Part shown: positions 14,918 through 25,456 of the stretch, piece by piece | Position numbering within the stretch: position 1 is the first letter of the stretch | Layout: each line of letters opens with the position of its first letter | Assembly: GCA_017452785.1 (NCBI GenBank) | Contig: JAFTLT010000009.1 | Location: 1-64,000 of the forward strand | Source of the DNA: Clostridia bacterium | Lineage (GTDB): Bacteria; Bacillota; Clostridia; Oscillospirales; Acutalibacteraceae | Reading direction: 5' to 3' | Length of the DNA: 64,000 bases | Notes under the pieces: generated by a model | The model's input: the letters and a program-made list of their open reading frames with translations, nothing else | What the model was told of the DNA's origin: nothing | The model's database searches: none | Made by a program: the position numbers and the translations under genes

Positions 14918-16333
14918 ATGAAAGTAAAAATCAGAAAAGTTTCCCTAACGGCTCTGTTTGTTATGCTTATTGCAGCTTTAGCCGTGTTTAATGCTTCGGC
15001 AGAGAACGAGGGACCTTACACTTATGCCATTAATGAGGGCAAGGTAACAATCACCGACTGTGATATGAACCTTGAGGGCGATATTGTTATACCTGATACT
15101 CTCGGCGGTATACCTGTAACTGCAATAGGGGATAACGCATTCTATTATTGCGGAAACATAACAAGTGTAACCATGGGTGACAATATTGAAAGCATAGGTG
15201 CAAACGCATTTAACCTTTGCGGAGCTCTTTACGAGGTTATTCTGCCTGAGAAGCTAACGGAAATTAAACCTCAGACCTTCTTTATGTGCTTTAATCTGAC
15301 AAAAATCAACCTCGGTCAGACCAATGTTACGGTTATAGGCAATAACGCTTTCGGCTATTGCGACTATCTCTCGGTTGCGGCAATACCCGACACGGTAACA
15401 GAAATAGGTGACGGTGCTTTCAGTGGCTGCGGCAACCTTGAAACAGTGATAATAGGCAAAAATGTCAGAAGCATAGGCATCAATGCATTCAGAGACTGCT
15501 ATAATCTCAGAACAGTCTATTGCACAGGTACCGAGGCTCAGTGGCAGAGCATTGAAATAGGAAGCGGCAATGATATGCTTACCGTTCCTGTTTATACCTA
15601 TGAGCATAAGCATGAATACAGCAAGTCTCTCACTCGCAAGGCAACCTGCCTTCGTGACGGTGCATATACTTATAAATGTTCTTGCGGTGACAGTTATGAC
15701 AAGCTCTTCAAGGGTGAGCACACTCTCAAAAGTACCGTAACCAAAGCAACTGCCTCAAAAGACGGAAAGATTGTTTATAAGTGCACTCTCTGCGGTAAAA
15801 CAACAAAAACCACGAAGATTTATAAGGCTTCATCAGTTAAGCTCTCAAGCTCCTCAGTGGTTTATAACGGCAAAACAAGAACTCCTAAGGTAACTGTTAA
15901 AAACTCAGCCGGCACAACTCTCACACAGGGTAAGCACTATACAGTCAAATATGAAAGCGGAAGAAAGCTCCCCGGCAAATATTACATAAAAATTACCTTT
16001 AAGGGCAGCAGATATAAGGGCAGCAAAACCCTTTATCTCACAATAAAGCCGCAGACAGTTGAGCTGACAAGTGCCAAAAGTGTGAACGCGGGTAAGGCTG
16101 TGCTTAAATGGGGTAAGGAAACCGCCGACGGATATCAGATTTATATGGCAAGCTCCAAGGACGGCACATATAAAAAGATAAAGTCTGTGACTAAAAACAC
16201 TTCTGTCAGCTACACTGTGGGCTCATTGACAAAGGGTAAAACCTATTATTTCAAGGTCAGAGCCTATAAAAAGACAGACTGCGGCACTGTTTTTGGTTCA
16301 TTCAGTAATGTGAAATCTGTGCGAATTAAATAA
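14918..16333 (+). CDS. Secreted BspA-type leucine-rich-repeat protein with Cys/His modules and Fn3 domain
   Basis: 471 aa. The ATG at 14918 follows AAAGGAG and begins a signal peptide (MKVKIRKVSLTALFVMLIAA, cleavage after NASA). Residues ~30-215 hold about six LRR_5/BspA repeats of the form IGDNAFYYCGNITSVTMGDN. Next come two copies of the ~45-residue Cys/His module that dominates the neighbouring 1069-aa protein, the second lacking its first Cys. An Ig-like beta domain (YNGKTRTPKVTV) and a C-terminal fibronectin type III domain follow. No sortase or transmembrane anchor is visible. It is likely a surface or extracellular adhesion protein. The coding order suggests co-transcription with the upstream glycosidase (29 bp gap). 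Confidence 0.8.
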   Translation: MKVKIRKVSLTALFVMLIAALAVFNASAENEGPYTYAINEGKVTITDCDMNLEGDIVIPDTLGGIPVTAIGDNAFYYCGNITSVTMGDNIESIGANAFNLCGALYEVILPEKLTEIKPQTFFMCFNLTKINLGQTNVTVIGNNAFGYCDYLSVAAIPDTVTEIGDGAFSGCGNLETVIIGKNVRSIGINAFRDCYNLRTVYCTGTEAQWQSIEIGSGNDMLTVPVYTYEHKHEYSKSLTRKATCLRDGAYTYKCSCGDSYDKLFKGEHTLKSTVTKATASKDGKIVYKCTLCGKTTKTTKIYKASSVKLSSSSVVYNGKTRTPKVTVKNSAGTTLTQGKHYTVKYESGRKLPGKYYIKITFKGSRYKGSKTLYLTIKPQTVELTSAKSVNAGKAVLKWGKETADGYQIYMASSKDGTYKKIKSVTKNTSVSYTVGSLTKGKTYYFKVRAYKKTDCGTVFGSFSNVKSVRIK

Positions 16334-16383
16334 AACAAAAAAGTTAACAATTGGTTTCTAACGTCGATTTTATTTAACAAGTA

Positions 16384-16413
16384 TTGACTTTAAATAACCA
16401 AATATGATATAGT
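16384..16413 (+). promoter_or_regulatory. Promoter of the large Cys/His-module protein gene
   Basis: TTGACT at 16384-16389 and TATAGT at 16408-16413 are 18 bp apart, 39 bp before the ATG, which has CGGAGG upstream. Confidence 0.6.
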
Positions 16414-16451
16414 TTCTATACAAAAAATATTTTAAACGGAGGTTTAAAAAG

Positions 16452-19400
16452 ATGAACAAGACTATGAAGAAAATACTTTCAATAGTTATGATAGTTATGA
16501 TGTTTGCTTCAGCAGTTCCCATGAGCGCAAGCGCAGGCCTTGCTGATGACATTAAATGTGCAGCAGGCAATCATGCAGCATCAAGAGAAGAAGTTGTAAC
16601 AGCTGCAACCTGTGGTACAGTAGGTGTGGCAAGAGTTTATTGCTCAAACTGTAATGAACTTCTTGAAACAAAGGTAATTCCTGCAACAGGTATACATACT
16701 CCTGTTAATGTTCAGGCTATTGCTGCTACTTGTCTTACAGAAGGTCTCACAGCAGGCACAAAGTGCTCAGGCTGTAATGAAATCCTCTCAGGCTGTGAAG
16801 TTCTCAAGGCTCTTGGTCACGATGTTCAGGATGTTCCTGCAGCAGAGCCCACTTGCGAAGTTAACGGTCTTACAGCAGGCAAGAAGTGTGTCCGTCTCGG
16901 CTGCACATATGTTGTTACTGCTCAGACAAAGGTTGAGCCTCTCGGCCACATCTGGAAGACAACAAAGACAGTTGACTCAACATGCTATGAAAAGGGTTAT
17001 ATCCTCAAGGAATGTCAGCGTAAGGACTGTAACGCTACAGATGTTACAGACATCCCCGAAGCACACGAATTTTCAGCTTTTGTTACAACAAAGGCTCCCA
17101 CTTGCACAGTTGACGGTGAAATGACAAAGACCTGCTCAAAGTGCAAGCAGGCTATCAAAGAAAGCATTCCCAAGCTCGGTCACACTGAGATTTCAGCTGC
17201 TGAAGTTCCTGCAACTTGCGAAAAAGACGGCAAGAAGGCAGGTAAGGTTTGCTCAGTATGTGAAGCAGTTATCTCAGGCTGTGAAGTAATCTACTCAACA
17301 GGTCACAAGACAGCTGTTAAGAAGGGCGTAGCTCCCACTTGCACAGAAAAGGGTATAGCTGACGGTTACTACTGCTCAGTTTGTAATGAAGTTTTTGTTG
17401 AACAGACAGAGCTTAAAGCTCTCGGCCACGATATGGTTGTTGACACAACAAAGAGTGTTGCAGCAACATGTAAGAAGCAGGGCCTTGAGGTTAAGGTTTG
17501 CTCACGCACAGGCTGCACAGAAACAACACAGACAGTAACTCCCATCACACACAATGTTGAATGGAAGACAATTGAAGCTGCTACATGTAAAGCTGCAGGT
17601 AAGGCAGAAGGCGTATGTAAGGCTTGTAATGAAAAGCAGCCAAAGGTTCTCGAAAAGCTTGACCACACAGTAAGCGCAACAAAGTGGGTTGTTTTTGAAG
17701 ATGCAACCTGCACAAAAGACGGCGTTAAGGTTCAGACATGCTCAGTTTGTAAGGAAACAGTAAAAGAAGCTATCCCTGCACTCGGTCACAAAGAGGTTGT
17801 TAAGGCAGGTTATGCCGCAACATGTCAGAAGGCAGGTCTCACAGACGGTAAGTGGTGCGAATACTGCGGTGAAGAAACTCAGAAGCAGGAAGCTATTCCT
17901 CTTGCAGAGCACACATACGGCGAGTGGAAGGTAACAAAGGATCCCACTTGCGCAGCAACAGGTGTAAAGGAAGCTACGTGCACAGTATGCGGCAAGAAGG
18001 CAACAGAAAAGATTGATAATCTTCCTCATACAGAAAAAGCAGTTCCTGCAGTAGCTGCAACCTGCACAACGGCAGGTAACGAAGCAGGTATCATCTGCGA
18101 AAAGTGCGGTGCTATCGTTAAAGAAGCTCTTGTAATTGAAGCACTCGGTCACGATTGGGTTGACTCAGGTAAGTCAATCAAGGTAACCTGCACAACAGAC
18201 GGTCTTGATGATTATAAGTGTTCACGCTGCACAGAAACAAAGTCAGGCGTAGTTCCTGCAACAGGACATCAGAACACAGAAACAATCACGGGTACACCTG
18301 CAGACTGCACACTTTCAGGTGTTCAGGATGCCATCAAGTGTAAGGATTGTGGTGCTTGGGTTCAGGAGCAGCTTGAAATCCCTGCACTCGGTCACGATAT
18401 GGTTCTTGTTGCTGATAAGTCAACAGCTGCAACATGTGAAAAGGAAGGCGTGAACTTCCTCGACTGCTCACGTTGCGATGTAACAGAGCAGACTGTTGCT
18501 CCCAAGCTTGAGCATGCATGGGGCGCATGGATTGTTGATGTTGAAGCAACATGTAATACAAAGGGCGAGCAGCACAGAGAATGTGCAAACTGTAAGCTCG
18601 TTGAAAAAGAAGAAATCGGCAACGGCGGCGGTTGCGTAATCGTTTCAATGCCTGCAGTTGCTCCCACCTGCACAGAAAAGGGCTATACAGGCGGCTCACA
18701 CTGCGAAAAGTGTAAGACAGTTTACACAGAGCAGATTGAAGTTGCACCCATAGGTCACAACTATACAGAAGATGTAATCAAGGCTACTGTTTCAGCAGGC
18801 GGTCAGATCACTTCAGAATGTCAGAACTGCGGCGATGTTATCATCGACACAATCGATAAGATTGCAAACATCAAGCTTTCATCAACAAAGGTTACATATA
18901 ACGGCAAGGCAAGAACTCCCAGCGTTATCGTTACTGACGAATCAGAGGAAACTCTTGTTGCAGGTGAAGATTTTGAATACACATATTCAGAAGACGAAAT
19001 GAAGGACTGCGGTGTTTATAAGGTTCACGTTACCTTCAAGGGCAACTACGAAGGCGAAAAGACTCTTACATTCACAATCGGTGCAGGCAAGACTTCATCA
19101 ATCAAAACAACAGCTACTCAGAAGGGCACAATGAAGCTCACATGGGCAGAGGTTGAAGGCGCAACAGGCTACAGAGTATATATCTATAAAACTGTTGACG
19201 GCAAGACACGTAAGAGAGCTGCTTCAGTTGAAGGCACATCATATACTCTCACTAAGGATTATAACGGCAAGGCTCTTGAAATGGGTGCTGAATATAAGAT
19301 TGCAGTTACAGCTTACACCAAGCTTGATGACGGCACAGTTATCCACGCAAAGGCAGGCGTTGCTAAGACTTTCACACAGACTCCCGGTAAGGCAACTGTT

Positions 19401-19661
19401 AAGGCTACCTCAACCTCAAAGGGTAAGGTAACACTTTCATGGACAAACCTTAAAGGTGAAGACGGATACACAGTATTCTATTCAACAAGCAAAAACGGCA
19501 CATACAAGAAGCTCACAGGCACAAAGGCTGATGTTGTTAAATTCACAAAGTCACTTTCAAGCGGCAAGACATATTATTTCAAGGTCAGAGCTTATGCAAA
19601 GGCAGACGGTGAAACAATCAGAGGTCTTGAAAGCGCAGCTGTAAGTGTAAAGGTTAAGTAA
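16452..19661 (+). CDS. Large secreted protein with 18-19 Cys/His modules, an Ig-like domain and two Fn3 domains
   Basis: 1069 aa with a signal peptide (MNKTMKKILSIVMIVMMFAS, cleavage near SASA-G). From residue ~35 to ~800 the protein is a chain of ~42-residue modules with the pattern (A/P)TC-x3-G-x4-6-C-x2-4-C-x8-15-(G/x)H: 18 with all Cys, and a 19th (KATVSAGGQITSECQNC) whose first Cys is lost. Three Cys plus a closing His per module suggests metal binding or a small ribbon fold. An Ig-like domain (YNGKARTPSVIV) and two fibronectin type III domains (~870-1069) follow. Codons are strongly biased and homogeneous, as in abundant proteins. No anchor is seen. Modules recur at 14918-16333 and 38759-42493. 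I do not know a demonstrated function. Confidence 0.8.
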   Translation: MNKTMKKILSIVMIVMMFASAVPMSASAGLADDIKCAAGNHAASREEVVTAATCGTVGVARVYCSNCNELLETKVIPATGIHTPVNVQAIAATCLTEGLTAGTKCSGCNEILSGCEVLKALGHDVQDVPAAEPTCEVNGLTAGKKCVRLGCTYVVTAQTKVEPLGHIWKTTKTVDSTCYEKGYILKECQRKDCNATDVTDIPEAHEFSAFVTTKAPTCTVDGEMTKTCSKCKQAIKESIPKLGHTEISAAEVPATCEKDGKKAGKVCSVCEAVISGCEVIYSTGHKTAVKKGVAPTCTEKGIADGYYCSVCNEVFVEQTELKALGHDMVVDTTKSVAATCKKQGLEVKVCSRTGCTETTQTVTPITHNVEWKTIEAATCKAAGKAEGVCKACNEKQPKVLEKLDHTVSATKWVVFEDATCTKDGVKVQTCSVCKETVKEAIPALGHKEVVKAGYAATCQKAGLTDGKWCEYCGEETQKQEAIPLAEHTYGEWKVTKDPTCAATGVKEATCTVCGKKATEKIDNLPHTEKAVPAVAATCTTAGNEAGIICEKCGAIVKEALVIEALGHDWVDSGKSIKVTCTTDGLDDYKCSRCTETKSGVVPATGHQNTETITGTPADCTLSGVQDAIKCKDCGAWVQEQLEIPALGHDMVLVADKSTAATCEKEGVNFLDCSRCDVTEQTVAPKLEHAWGAWIVDVEATCNTKGEQHRECANCKLVEKEEIGNGGGCVIVSMPAVAPTCTEKGYTGGSHCEKCKTVYTEQIEVAPIGHNYTEDVIKATVSAGGQITSECQNCGDVIIDTIDKIANIKLSSTKVTYNGKARTPSVIVTDESEETLVAGEDFEYTYSEDEMKDCGVYKVHVTFKGNYEGEKTLTFTIGAGKTSSIKTTATQKGTMKLTWAEVEGATGYRVYIYKTVDGKTRKRAASVEGTSYTLTKDYNGKALEMGAEYKIAVTAYTKLDDGTVIHAKAGVAKTFTQTPGKATVKATSTSKGKVTLSWTNLKGEDGYTVFYSTSKNGTYKKLTGTKADVVKFTKSLSSGKTYYFKVRAYAKADGETIRGLESAAVSVKVK

Positions 19662-19680
19662 TTTAAACTTAAAATTAAAA

Positions 19681-19713
19681 GCTCAGCGAGGAGAAATCTT
19701 CGCTGAGTTTTTT
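19681..19713 (+). terminator. Terminator after the Cys/His-module gene
   Basis: CTCAGCGA and TCGCTGAG pair around GGAGAAATCT, followed by TTTTTT. Confidence 0.8.
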
Positions 19714-19759
19714 CTGTATATAATAGAATAAAAAAAACAACCGCACAACTGCGGTTATC

Positions 19760-19885
19760 TGTCTTTAATGATATATTCCATTTTAATATTATAAATTGTA
19801 TCCGAAGGATATATCATACTTTAGGTATATCATTGCCTACGGCTATATCATAAATTCTGTCAGGAATTTATATCATTTATAATCG
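19760..19885. repeat. Cluster of TATATCAT repeats with short palindromic spacers
   Basis: TATATCAT or ATATCAT recurs four times (near 19810-19880) and once inverted (ATGATATA near 19769). The spacers are small inverted repeats: TATCCGAAGGATA, TGCCTACGGC-like, and AAATTC-TGTCA-GAATTT. The whole stretch can fold as consecutive hairpins. There is no coding sequence. It also lies directly downstream of the 6S-like RNA on the minus strand and may supply its terminator. Confidence 0.55.
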
Positions 19886-20062
19886 CTCCCGCCCTGCCGT
19901 TTTATGACGTGTATAACCTGCTTATAGCAGGATGGTGATAGCGAGTCAGGTTCACGCTCCCTTCGTCCGCAATGCGGGAGGTCTGCAATCCGCTGACAAA
20001 GCGTCTCTCCTTTAGATAGGGTGTTGGGTTATAACTATCATAGGGAACACGAACAGGGCAGA
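19885..20062 (-). ncRNA. ssrS: Probable 6S RNA (RNA polymerase-binding regulator)
   Basis: A ~178-nt G+C-richer block between AT-rich flanks. On the minus strand the ends pair in nested order: GCCCTG with CAGGGC, CGTG with CACG, and TATAACC with GGTTATA. Inside the 3' arm is a small hairpin (CCTGC-TATAA-GCAGG) preceded by CACC and followed by GGTTATACA. That layout, a long rod with an asymmetric central bubble and a small hairpin on the 3' side, resembles 6S RNA including the E. coli CACC-hairpin-GGGTTACA segment. An apical hairpin (CCGC-ATT-GCGG) is also present. Primary sequence identity is weak, so the call rests on secondary structure and length. It starts 11 nt after the DUF1292 stop. 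Confidence 0.45.
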
Positions 20063-20073
20063 AGTGCAATCAA

Positions 20074-20382
20074 TTATTCTGCATCTTGCTTTTCATATTT
20101 TTCAATGAGTCTGTCTTCAATAATATTTCCGACTTCATTAAACTCTTCTTCATCCTCAATCTGTACCAGATAGGTTTCACCTTTTTCTTCAATTACCTTA
20201 AGGATAAGCACATCACCGTCATCATCGAGAATCTGAGTTTCATCCTCATAGATAGGCACAAGGGCAACATATCTTCTGTCGTCGTCAAGCTCAATTCTGT
20301 CGAGCTCCTCAAAAAGATGCTCTTTGCCGTCATCATCAACAACGGAAACAATGTCCATATCCATATTAAGTTCGTCACTCAT
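20074..20382 (-). CDS. DUF1292 family acidic protein
   Basis: 102 aa from the ATG at 20382. A longer frame opens at 20427, but the predicted -10 is at 20433-20428 and transcription would start near 20421, so that ATG is not in the mRNA. The protein has the DUF1292/YrzB pattern: IVSVVDDDGKEHLFEELDRI, YVALVPI, an acidic middle and VQIEDEEEFNEVGNIIEDRL. It is about 25% Asp+Glu. B. subtilis YrzB sits near yrrL/yrzL; here the gene stands alone between a promoter and the 6S-like RNA. Function is unknown. Confidence 0.8.
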   Translation of the reverse strand: MSDELNMDMDIVSVVDDDGKEHLFEELDRIELDDDRRYVALVPIYEDETQILDDDGDVLILKVIEEKGETYLVQIEDEEEFNEVGNIIEDRLIEKYEKQDAE

Positions 20383-20427
20383 AGCTTTAATCGCCTTACA
20401 GGCTTCCTTTCTTAATCTTACTCTCAT

Positions 20428-20456
20428 ATTTTAATATTTTCTATCAATAATGTCAA
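20428..20456 (-). promoter_or_regulatory. Promoter of the DUF1292 gene
   Basis: On the minus strand TTGACA (20456-20451) and TAAAAT (20433-20428) are 17 bp apart. It diverges from the kinase-like gene promoter at 20501. Confidence 0.7.
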
Positions 20457-20500
20457 TAGAAGTATTTAATATAATATTTGAAAAAAAGTTGCAAATACAG

Positions 20501-20530
20501 TTGGCAAGCTGTGGTAGTTTGTGCTATAAT
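20501..20530 (+). promoter_or_regulatory. Promoter of the kinase-like gene and possibly the V-ATPase operon
   Basis: TTGGCA at 20501-20506 and TATAAT at 20525-20530 are 18 bp apart. No other clear promoter is seen before ntpI, and the kinase-like gene overlaps ntpF, so this may drive the whole 11-kb block. Confidence 0.6.
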
Positions 20531-20618
20531 ATATTAGATTATAATGTCTTATTATGTCTTATCCCGCTTGTTTAACGGAAAAAATAGATAAATTGGCGAT
20601 TTTTCGCAAGAAGGAGAA

Positions 20619-21983
20619 ATGGATATGTCAAATTCCCTTAACCCTGTTTTCGGTGAATGGTATACTGACAGACAGCTCGGCACGGGTACCGACGGCAAAG
20701 TTTTCAGCATCTACAGACAAAAATATGACGGCACAAGAGAAAAGAGTGTGCTTAAGATTATCCGCTTAGGTGAAAACCGTGAGGAAAAGAAAAATCTTTT
20801 TGCTCAGGACGATAATAGTGTGGGCGAAAACAGCGAGGAGTATTACAGCAAAATTATTTCCACCATTACCAATAATGTCAGAACCATAATGGAAGAAGAT
20901 GGCGGAAAGCATTTTGTCAGATATGAAAATATTGAACTTCGCAAGGCAAGTGACGGCAAGGGCAGGCTCATCCTTTTAAAGTTGGAAGAAATGCGCTCAC
21001 TTTCTGATTTGCTCAAGGAGTTTTCCTTTACTCTTGAGGAAACACTGCGTCTTGGCATCAGTGTTTGCAAGAGCCTTATCAAGTGCCGCAGCTTCGGTGA
21101 CTATATTTATCCCAATCTCAAGCCTGAAAACATACTTTTTGACAGAAACGGCATCTGCAAGCTTGGCGATTTCGGCACATTCAGCCTTCTTGAGCCTGCA
21201 AAAACAGGTGTTGCATATAAGCGTTCACAATATTATATGGCACCCGAATTTATTAAGACAGGCAATGTTAATACTACAGTTGACACCTACGCTCTCGGCC
21301 TTGTGCTCTTTATGCTGACAAACAGAAACAGACTCCCCTTCAGTGAGGAGTACCCGAACAAGGTGACAATCAATTCACTTAACGAGGGTGTGCAAAAAAG
21401 AAGTGCAGGCGTACCTCTTCCTGAGCCTCAGCTTGCAAGTCCTGAACTCAAGAGGATTATCGCAAAGGCTTGTGCATATAAGCCAAGCGACAGATATTTT
21501 ACACCCGAACAGATGCTCAGCGACCTGCAGAATGCACTAAGCAACAAGCCTTTTGAAGAGGCAAAGTATAATGATGTCTATTCCGTCAGCGACGGCTATG
21601 AAATGCCTGAGGAAGATGTGCTTATCCCTGATGTTGAGGAAATAGAGAGAGAACCCGAAAAGGAAATCGAAGTTGTTTCCTTAAAAGAAGAAATCAAAAT
21701 TCCTGATATAATTCCTGTTTATAAGCGCAAACCTGCCACAGCAAAAAAGAAGGCGGTACACTATGAAAAGCTGCCCGAAATCAAGCGCAAAAAGAAGCCT
21801 GCAAAAGAGCTGACGGAAAAAATAATCAGAATGGCAATAATAACAGTGCTGCTGTTTATTATGATGATTGCCTCCATGATATTGAACGCGGACAAGTCCG
21901 GCGGTGAAAATAAGGCTATTGCCGCCGCTATATCAAACTGCAATTATATTATTAACGGAGGTGTCCTTTTTAATGGCTGCTGA
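20619..21983 (+). CDS. Membrane-anchored Ser/Thr kinase-like protein with altered catalytic loop
   Basis: 454 aa; ATG after AAGGAG. The kinase fold has a Gly-rich loop (LGTGTDGKVF), a presumptive ATP-binding Lys (SVLKIIRL) and an intact DFG (LGDFGTF). The catalytic HRDLKPEN motif reads YPNLKPEN, with both His and the catalytic Asp changed (Asp to Asn). Activity is doubtful though nucleotide binding looks possible. An acidic/basic linker (~300-405) leads to one TM (~412-435) and a short C-terminal end of ~18 residues. Its last 11 bp overlap the start of ntpF. It could regulate or assemble with the V-ATPase, but only the position supports that. Confidence 0.8.
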   Translation: MDMSNSLNPVFGEWYTDRQLGTGTDGKVFSIYRQKYDGTREKSVLKIIRLGENREEKKNLFAQDDNSVGENSEEYYSKIISTITNNVRTIMEEDGGKHFVRYENIELRKASDGKGRLILLKLEEMRSLSDLLKEFSFTLEETLRLGISVCKSLIKCRSFGDYIYPNLKPENILFDRNGICKLGDFGTFSLLEPAKTGVAYKRSQYYMAPEFIKTGNVNTTVDTYALGLVLFMLTNRNRLPFSEEYPNKVTINSLNEGVQKRSAGVPLPEPQLASPELKRIIAKACAYKPSDRYFTPEQMLSDLQNALSNKPFEEAKYNDVYSVSDGYEMPEEDVLIPDVEEIEREPEKEIEVVSLKEEIKIPDIIPVYKRKPATAKKKAVHYEKLPEIKRKKKPAKELTEKIIRMAIITVLLFIMMIASMILNADKSGGENKAIAAAISNCNYIINGGVLFNGC

Positions 21984-22287
21984 GTTAATTAAAAGTGTTC
22001 TGGCTGCTGAAGCAAAAGGACGTGAAATGGAGCAGGAGGCTCTTAAAAAGAAAGAGAAGATGATAAGTGATGCCAAAATTCAGGCTGACATTATCATAAA
22101 AACCTCAATCGAGCAGGCTAAAAATCAGTCTAAGGTTATTCTCAGTGAAGCGCTTTATCAAAGCGAAGGTCAGATAAAGCAGGCAGAAAAGCTTGCCGAG
22201 CTTCGTGAAAAGAAATCAATTGCCGACACTGAAAAACAGTATGAAACGGCAATTCAGATGATTTATGAGGAACTGCTCAAGGATTAA
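21973..22287 (+). CDS. ntpF: V-type ATPase peripheral-stalk subunit (NtpF/AhaH/subunit G-like)
   Basis: 104 aa from the ATG at 21973, which follows GGAGGTG. The protein is a continuous heptad-like helix rich in Lys, Glu, Ala and Gln, as expected for the coiled-coil partner of subunit E in the peripheral stalk. It is first in the operon, as ntpF is in Enterococcus hirae, and its start overlaps the end of the kinase-like gene by 11 bp. Confidence 0.75.
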   Translation: MAAELIKSVLAAEAKGREMEQEALKKKEKMISDAKIQADIIIKTSIEQAKNQSKVILSEALYQSEGQIKQAEKLAELREKKSIADTEKQYETAIQMIYEELLKD

Positions 22288-22349
22288 TATAATCCCTTGT
22301 AAAATCATATTACTGCATCGCTTACGGCGATTGCAAAGGAGGTGTTATT

Positions 22350-24807
<2,458 letters not shown>

Positions 24808-24853
24808 TTTTGCAGGCGAAAAAATCTAAGGACAAGGAGATGAAGACGGCTTC

Positions 24854-25441
24854 ATGACAGGTCTTGACAAAATCATTGAAAAAATTCTTGCAGAGTCACA
24901 GAAAAACTGCGATGAAATATTAAAACAGGCATCTGCCGAGGTCAAGGGTATTATTACCGAAGCAAGACTCAAGGCAAAAAAAGAGAGTGACAAAATTCTT
25001 GCCGAGGCACAAAAGACTGCCACGAGAAAGCAGGCTGTGTCAAAGAGTGCCGCTGAGTCTATAACAAGAAACAGATATCTTGAGATAAGAAACGCCATAC
25101 TTAACGATATTATATCTGCCGCCTATCTTGAAATTGAAAAGTTTTCGGATGAGGAGTATTTCTCTATGCTCAAAAAGCTCTGCATCAAAAATGTGCAGAC
25201 AGGCGAATGTGTAATGCATCTCAGCGGCTATGACATAGGCAGACTGCCCGACGATTTTGAAATGAGCATCAACTCCGAAATATATGAAAAGGGTGCAGTG
25301 CATATTTGCACAGTTCCTGCCGATATAGAAAACGGCTTCATATTAAACTATGGCGATATCGAAATCAACTGCACCTTAAAGGCGGTTTTTGACGAAAATA
25401 TGGATAGCCTTAAGGATATGCTCAGCACAGCTTTGTTTTAA
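24854..25441 (+). CDS. ntpE: V-type ATPase subunit E (peripheral stalk)
   Basis: 195 aa. The N-terminal ~100 residues are a long charged helix (ILAESQKNCDEILKQASAEV) and the rest forms the globular head that contacts subunits A/B. The ribosome-binding site AAGGAG serves an ATG at 24840 that opens a five-codon frame ending TGA, which overlaps the ATG at 24854 (ATGA). Expression of ntpE may therefore be coupled to a minicistron. The protein is in the expected place between K and C. Confidence 0.88.
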   Translation: MTGLDKIIEKILAESQKNCDEILKQASAEVKGIITEARLKAKKESDKILAEAQKTATRKQAVSKSAAESITRNRYLEIRNAILNDIISAAYLEIEKFSDEEYFSMLKKLCIKNVQTGECVMHLSGYDIGRLPDDFEMSINSEIYEKGAVHICTVPADIENGFILNYGDIEINCTLKAVFDENMDSLKDMLSTALF

Positions 25442-25456
25442 TTCGGGAGGCATAAA

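Noticed and set aside
15254-15721. 155-codon minus-strand frame in the LRR gene
   Set aside because: Shadow of the repeated coding sequence; no ribosome-binding site.
20382-20427. Upstream ATG of the DUF1292 gene
   Set aside because: It lies before the predicted transcription start and has no ribosome-binding site, so the internal ATG at 20382 is used.
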